From positions 2,822,001 to 2,886,000 of the forward strand of contig NZ_CP147737.1 in NCBI RefSeq assembly GCF_037265215.1: a DNA stretch of 64,000 nt. Reading direction: 5' to 3'. This stretch comes from Xenorhabdus griffiniae (lineage in GTDB: Bacteria; Pseudomonadota; Gammaproteobacteria; Enterobacterales; Enterobacteriaceae). Positions 59,619 through 64,000 of this stretch are shown here, in pieces. The position numbers were made by a program, and so were the translations under genes. A model generated the notes under the pieces. The model was not told the origin of the DNA. It ran no database searches and saw only the letters and a list, made by a program, of their open reading frames with translations. Every line of letters begins with the position of its first letter. Position 1 is the stretch's first letter.

Positions 59619-60797
59619 TTATGATTGGTTTTTTTCAACATTCAAAGTTCTTTTACCATCAAGCAAACCTGAAATGACAGCGAATAACAATGCCAGAGCG
59701 GCTAATAACCCCCCTGCCAGATTAAGGGAAGTATAGCCATAATGAGAGGCGATAATTACACCCCCCAACCATGCCCCAACTGCATTACCCAGATTAAAGA
59801 ATCCAATATTGACAGAGGAGACAAGATTAGGTGCACCAGCCTCCTGAGCTTTATCCATCACCAAACGCTGGATTGGCGATACGGTGGCAAAGCCCAATGC
59901 TGCCATTAAAAATAGGCTCAAACACGCAATAAACTGATTGTCACCATAAAGCCAGAAAATAAATAGAGTTAAGGATTGTAGTCCTAATGTCCAATACAAC
60001 AATGGCATCATCGCTTTATCTGCAAGTTTTCCGCCGACAATATTGCCAAAGAAAAACCCTAGCCCCAATACCAGCAGGAGCCATGTTATTGCGCTTTCAG
60101 AGAATCCTGCAATATTGATCATTAATGGTGCAATATAGGTAATCGTTGTAAAAAATGCAGCGGGGCCTAAGACAGTGATCCCCATGGCTAAAAGAACATG
60201 GATATTGGTGAACGCCTGCAATTCTTTTTTAATACTGGCAGGCGCTTTTTGATCGAACTTAGGTAATAACTTCAAAATTCCAACTAATGCGATCATGCCA
60301 ATAACGGTAATGATTGCAAAAGTGACGCGCCAGGAAATCGCTTTTCCTATCCATGTTCCAAGCGGTATTCCAACTAAATTCGCCAGTGTCATTCCACTAA
60401 ACATAAAGGCGATCGCGGTGGTTTTTTTATTTTCTGGCACGAGTTCAGCAGCAATAATCGCCCCTATTCCCATAAAAGCGCCATGTGTTAAGGAGGCCAC
60501 AATCCGGCCAATAATTGCCAGAGAAAATGTCGGAGAAAAGGCAGTCAGTGCATTTCCGATAATAAATAAGATCATTAACAGGGAAAGCATCTTTTTCCTT
60601 TCTATACTTCCCCCCAATATGATTAACACAGGCGCGCCAACAAATACACCAAGCGCATAACTGGTTACCATATACCCCGCAGTTGGTATTGAAAGACTAA
60701 ATTCGGTTGCGATTTCAGGCAGTAAACCAGCGACAATGAATTCGGTTGTAGCGATCCCAAATGTCGCTATGGCTAGAGCCAAAATAGCTACAGGCAT
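59619..60797 (-). CDS. MFS exporter of the DHA1 family (YdhP/AraJ-like)
   Basis: A 392-residue inner-membrane protein with 12 expected membrane segments. The start LALAIATFGIATTEFIVAGL, the loop GIGAIIAAELVPENKKTTAI and the motif C-like SGMTLANLVGIPLGTWIG closely follow the YdhP/AraJ group of drug or sugar efflux proteins. SSVNIGFFNLGNAVGAWLGG near residue 335 is also typical. AGGAG lies 6 nt before the ATG. It lies at the right border of the island next to yegP, opposite in strand. The substrate is unknown. It is not mdtD, which belongs to another MFS subfamily. Confidence 0.88.
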   Translation of the reverse strand: MPVAILALAIATFGIATTEFIVAGLLPEIATEFSLSIPTAGYMVTSYALGVFVGAPVLIILGGSIERKKMLSLLMILFIIGNALTAFSPTFSLAIIGRIVASLTHGAFMGIGAIIAAELVPENKKTTAIAFMFSGMTLANLVGIPLGTWIGKAISWRVTFAIITVIGMIALVGILKLLPKFDQKAPASIKKELQAFTNIHVLLAMGITVLGPAAFFTTITYIAPLMINIAGFSESAITWLLLVLGLGFFFGNIVGGKLADKAMMPLLYWTLGLQSLTLFIFWLYGDNQFIACLSLFLMAALGFATVSPIQRLVMDKAQEAGAPNLVSSVNIGFFNLGNAVGAWLGGVIIASHYGYTSLNLAGGLLAALALLFAVISGLLDGKRTLNVEKNQS

Positions 60798-61040
60798 GGA
60801 GAACTCCTAATAATAGGCTGTGTTAATCGAGTTATATTGCAACGGTGTATCGTTATCTCTGAGAGTGTGTAATATATTCGTGCAACAGCCAATTGGGAAG
60901 CAATTGAAACAAGACAAAATAGTCATCACGTTCTGTAAAAAATAGCGGGACAGAGCATAAATTTTTCTTATCAACCCCCTTGACTGTACAAAATTCAGGC
61001 TAAACTTAAGCTGATAATTACCCAATCAGGAGAATGTCTT

Positions 61041-61385
61041 ATGGCTACTGGGCATTATGATCTTAAGAAAGCAAAGAACGGGCAATTTTATTTCAATCTG
61101 GTGGCGGCAAACGGTGAGATTATTCTGAGCAGTGAAATGTATACCACCAAAGCTGCTGCCAATAAAGGCATTCACTCTGTGCAAGTTAATTCTCCCGATA
61201 AAACTCGCCATGAAGTGAAAAAAAACAAATCGGGCAAACCTTACTTTGTCCTGAAAGCCCGGAATCATCAAATTATTGCTATCAGTGAAATTCATACCAA
61301 TGAAGCAAACATGAAGAAATGTATACAATCTGTCATGAAAATCGGTCCAACAGAAAGTATTCGTGACCTGACCAAACAGAATTAA
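61041..61385 (+). CDS. yegP: YegP family protein (DUF1508, UPF0339)
   Basis: A 114-residue protein of two tandem DUF1508 repeats, GHYDLKKAKNGQFYFNLVAA to ~55 and RHEVKKNKSGKPYFVLKARN to ~105. Each carries the A-N-x-x-I/II-S-E pattern (GEIILSSEMYTTKAAANKGI, HQIIAISEIHTNEANMKKCI). The function is unknown. AGGAG lies 8 nt before the ATG. In E. coli yegP directly follows baeR, so this gene marks the right border of the insertion. A strong terminator follows. Confidence 0.94.
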   Translation: MATGHYDLKKAKNGQFYFNLVAANGEIILSSEMYTTKAAANKGIHSVQVNSPDKTRHEVKKNKSGKPYFVLKARNHQIIAISEIHTNEANMKKCIQSVMKIGPTESIRDLTKQN

Positions 61386-61403
61386 CCGATACAATTAATG
61401 ACT

Positions 61404-61427
61404 CGCGCCGTATCCGCGGCGCGTTTT
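61404..61427 (+). terminator. Rho-independent terminator of yegP
   Basis: Arms CGCGCCG and CGGCGCG with a 6-nt loop are followed by TTTT, 18 nt after the stop codon. Confidence 0.85.
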
Positions 61428-61738
61428 CTCTCTTTTCCATAATATGTTTCGTAAAGAAATTGCAAATTTTGAATTTTTTGTTTATTTACAAATAGATATT
61501 AGTTTACAATCTACGTTCATCCTTGATATGTAATACACAATAATTTTATGAGCGATTTTATAACATGAAGTCAGTATGCTAAACGTTCTGAGTTTGTGAA
61601 GATGTTGCGATTGTTGCGGAGCCTTTCGTCAAAAGCTATTCCGGTGACAATGACAAACATTACTGCTAGTAAGAAAATACCTTTTTTAGGATCATTTTCT
61701 CAATGATTCACAAGTCTGGAGATTGGCCTTTTTATGAT
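61428..61738. other. AT-rich gap after yegP
   Basis: About 310 bp without a supported gene. Composition falls to very low GC. A central stretch (about 61590-61670) is less AT-rich and could be decayed coding DNA, but no family is recognisable. Confidence 0.5.
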
Positions 61739-62326
61739 TTATTTTTTACGTAACACATATTTATCTTTACAAGCACCAAGATAAGGTTTATATATTATCC
61801 TTCCTGATTCTGAATCACAGTCTTGAACATATATTCCATCATTACCAGCATATTTGATCTGGCTTTCTAAAAGATAATTCCATTGATTTATTAGAGAATT
61901 CCACTTTTTTGATATTAACTCAATGATTTCTTTATGAGCTACATCATTAATTAATTTTAAAGCATTTTCATAATGCCCATCAAAAAACATTTCAAGGATA
62001 CTTATAACAGAATTAAAATCTTTTATAATAGAGAGAGATTCCGAAAAGTGTAAAATATATTTATTTAATTCTCTGGTTATTGTTATTTTATCTTTATGAC
62101 CTCCTTTTCTTCTATCCGATGCCCCGATGTAGAAAGAACTATATCTAGATTTTGTTATATTCCCTAAATAGTTCCCCCTAAATAACTTTTGTCCATCGTT
62201 GCCTTCAATCTCTCCAACAAAACCATAATTATATTTATCTCCATCAGAAACAAAAATAAATAAATCAGAATACACAAATGCATCAGAAAGTTTTCCTATA
62301 TCATAAGTAAACCCTCTAGGCTTCAT
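61739..62326 (-). CDS. Unrecognised 195-residue protein
   Basis: I do not recognise it. The product starts MKPRGFTYDIGKLSDAFVYS and is rich in Lys, Ile, Asn and Tyr. It has no signal peptide or membrane segment. The segment SDLFIFVSDGDKYNYGFVGE faintly recalls SMI1/KNR4-type immunity proteins, which would suit a toxin-immunity neighbourhood, but the resemblance is too weak to rely on. It overlaps the upstream gene by 4 nt (ATGA-type), so both are cotranslated. Extremely AT-rich codon use suggests recent acquisition. Confidence 0.6.
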   Translation of the reverse strand: MKPRGFTYDIGKLSDAFVYSDLFIFVSDGDKYNYGFVGEIEGNDGQKLFRGNYLGNITKSRYSSFYIGASDRRKGGHKDKITITRELNKYILHFSESLSIIKDFNSVISILEMFFDGHYENALKLINDVAHKEIIELISKKWNSLINQWNYLLESQIKYAGNDGIYVQDCDSESGRIIYKPYLGACKDKYVLRKK

Positions 62327-62790
62327 TTTTCTGAATAAGTAAATTCAACATGATTACCAGATGGCACCCACACTTTGACATCTATTTCTTGAAATGTTGA
62401 GTGTATCTCATGCAAGTTTGAATCACTTCCCATTTTAAATATATTGAAATATTTATATTCAAAATCACTAATATTATATTCTTTTAGTAGAAGATTAAGT
62501 AATTCTTCAAAAACATTTTTACCTATTGAGATTTTTAAATAATCCAGCATTAAATACTCGAATCCATGATTCTTTATGTTTCCTTTCATCTTATTAAAGA
62601 AATTTGAAGGATGTTTTAATGCTCCTTTGTAATCACTAAGAGAACAATTAGAACATACTGTATATTTAATGTTTTTTTGTAAGGTGATTGTTTTAATAAT
62701 TGCAACATAAAACATAGCCCAGTATGATTTTGCATCATCAATTACACTAGATGCAACAATGATTGTATTTTCTTTCATTTTATACTTCAT
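62323..62790 (-). CDS. Unrecognised 155-residue protein
   Basis: The first gene of a two-gene AT-rich unit. The sequence starts MKYKMKENTIIVASSVIDDA (a second Met at residue 5 is a possible start) and includes KNIKYTVCSNCSLSDYKG with a CxxC pair, which could bind metal. No signal peptide, membrane segment or known domain is seen. The downstream partner overlaps its stop codon. Function unknown; possibilities such as an orphan immunity or defence component are only conjecture. Confidence 0.6.
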   Translation of the reverse strand: MKYKMKENTIIVASSVIDDAKSYWAMFYVAIIKTITLQKNIKYTVCSNCSLSDYKGALKHPSNFFNKMKGNIKNHGFEYLMLDYLKISIGKNVFEELLNLLLKEYNISDFEYKYFNIFKMGSDSNLHEIHSTFQEIDVKVWVPSGNHVEFTYSEK

Positions 62791-63013
62791 GACAATTACC
62801 CATTATCATTGATAAGTTTAATTTATATGGAATAAGATGTTTTGTTAAATCAATTTATTATCATATTGATGACGTAACAAAAACCACATATTTAGGATTT
62901 TTAATAATTTTAATATAATCATAGAGAGCTTCTTAATTCCTGCATTTTATTATATTAAATATAGGCTCTAGAGGCTCCCGATAAATATTATTTTTACGAA
63001 CATTTCACTGGCA

Positions 63014-63365
63014 TTAAGTAGGGACTTTACGAGCTATACGCTCAATTAGTTGACCATTTATATCAAAATATCGACTAGGCCAAATTTCAGAGGGATGTAT
63101 ACCGAGATAATAGTGACGCAGTTCGTCATTGCTGAGTGTTTTACTGGTCGGCTGGTTTTTGGCCTGATTGCGTTCTTCATCCGATAAAGCTTCATATACG
63201 GGCAATTTCCGTATTGAGTGCCTCGGACTGAGTGCGCAGCTCGTCGAACTGTTTGGCTTCATCGGTATTGAGTGATCGCTTTTCGTCTTCGGCTTGGGTG
63301 AGCAGTGAGCGCATTTGGGTCGTTAAATCGGCTTTCTGTTGGCGTAATTCGAATAGTTTTTTCAT
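63014..63365 (-). pseudogene. HK97-type phage major capsid protein, N-terminal fragment, frameshifted and truncated
   Basis: The gene starts MKKLFELRQQKADLTTQMRS and continues TQAEDEKRSLNTDEAKQFDE, the coiled-coil delta domain of HK97-family capsid proteins. At the codon after TEIAR an extra base shifts the frame; the sequence then continues YEALSDEERNQAKNQP and TLSNDELRHY, as expected for such capsids. It then changes to a foreign tail, IHPSEIWPSRYFDINGQLIE, and stops. So the capsid is cut after about 80 residues and fused to the end of another, unidentified protein. No other phage genes are in view. Confidence 0.75.
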
Positions 63366-63424
63366 GGTGTTTTTCAGAATGGTTATTTTCTTCAAAACAC
63401 TATTTAACACTGTTAAAAATAATT

Positions 63425-63449
63425 AAAAAGCCTCTAAAATTTAGAGGCT
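63425..63449 (-). terminator. Terminator of the right-end lipoprotein gene
   Basis: AGCCTCTAAA and TTTAGAGGCT form an almost loop-free palindrome followed on the minus strand by TTTTT. It lies about 80 bp after the lipoprotein stop codon. Confidence 0.7.
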
Positions 63450-63529
63450 AAACAAGGGAAAACATAAAAACAAAATATTTACAAAAACTTTAATTTTAAA
63501 TGATCAATTCAATTACCATTCCGTTGTAT

Positions 63530-63943
63530 TTATTTTTCATTTACTTTTATGGTATATTTTTTTTGAAATTTCCCAGAACCAGTTAGCATTGTTCCATACA
63601 CGCGACCAACTACTGTTACATATATTTCACCTGATTTTAATGGCTTACCACTTATTACTAAATGATTATAATCTTCCCAACTTTCTTCTTTTCCAGAATA
63701 CACCAAACTCTTTTTATGGGGCTTCCATTCCATTCCAGAATCGGCTGGCTCTATGATGACAAAATTAGTAAATTTTTTTTCATTACTAACAATTACTGGC
63801 CCTCCTACTATAGAAATAGAAGCATTATAACTTTTACCTACAATAGCATCAGGCAGATAATTTCCTTTAGGCTGAACAGATACCGAAATCGTACTACATG
63901 ATGAGGTTAATATAATAAAAATTAACAATATTATTTTTTTCAT
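63530..63943 (-). CDS. Putative small lipoprotein with an Ig-like segment
   Basis: The frame is open to the window edge, but the ATG at 63943 gives a proper lipoprotein signal (MKKIILLIFIILTSSC, Cys16 as lipidation site), so the gene probably starts there with 137 residues. The mature part has YLPDAIVGKSYNASISIVGG, which resembles the He_PIG putative Ig domain start (LPxATVGxxYS), followed by beta-rich sequence and the C-terminus KYTIKVNEK. No family name is known to me. AT-rich codon use is like that of the two genes upstream. The ribosome site is weak. Confidence 0.65.
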   Translation of the reverse strand: MKKIILLIFIILTSSCSTISVSVQPKGNYLPDAIVGKSYNASISIVGGPVIVSNEKKFTNFVIIEPADSGMEWKPHKKSLVYSGKEESWEDYNHLVISGKPLKSGEIYVTVVGRVYGTMLTGSGKFQKKYTIKVNEK

Positions 63944-64000
63944 TTTATTTAAGTGGCTTGAAGACCAATCCTCCAAATGTGTGGTTAGTAAAATATTCAT

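Noticed and set aside
1..64000. CRISPR arrays, tRNA and rRNA genes
   Set aside because: No regularly spaced direct repeats with unique spacers, and no cloverleaf or rRNA sequence was noticed by eye; a tRNAscan-type search could not be run.

Overview
The window looks like a chromosome segment of an insect- and nematode-associated enterobacterium of the Xenorhabdus/Photorhabdus group (Morganellaceae). The core genes follow Escherichia coli order in blocks (dapE-ypfN-tmcA-purC-bamC-dapA-gcvR-bcp-perM-bepA-yfgD-hda-uraA-upp-purMN and ppk-ppx-yfgG), while base composition is AT-rich and mobile-element relics are frequent. The genus is inferred from general resemblance; no marker in the window proves it.

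Positions 1-43714 are mostly conserved chromosome. A minus-strand iron/haem-type cluster opens the window: a ChaN-like lipoprotein behind a good Fur-box match, a TonB-like energy transducer, an oligopeptidase B with an apparent export signal, and the start of a TonB-dependent receptor. Then come maeB, a NarP-like regulator, lysine/peptidoglycan and purine genes, envelope quality control (bamC, bepA), pyrimidine salvage, polyphosphate metabolism and a Mg transporter. The block ends with the mdtABC-baeSR efflux and envelope-stress operon, which lacks mdtD and is preceded by a BaeR-box-like site. A family of about 105-bp palindromic, MITE-like repeats (about ten whole or partial copies) fills the gaps of this half and was not seen after 43.7 kb.

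Positions 43715-61040 are an accessory island lying between baeR and yegP, which are neighbours in E. coli. It holds a catalytically crippled IS5-family element and a four-gene cluster I do not recognise: two tandem, roughly 80% identical proteins of about 500 residues, an Ig-like protein and a small Pro-rich-tailed protein, none with a visible signal peptide. It also holds a 1735-residue autotransporter, a graveyard of IS982, Tn3, IS5 and IS66 relics, a complete group II intron sitting inside an IS5 relic, and an MFS exporter. IS66-type ends lie at both sides of the island (43721 and 59347-59596).

Positions 61041-64000 start with yegP and then become very AT-rich. They hold two overlapping unrecognised genes, a frameshifted and truncated HK97-type phage capsid fragment, and a small lipoprotein with an Ig-like segment.

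The gene families and motifs were read by eye from translations. No database search was run.
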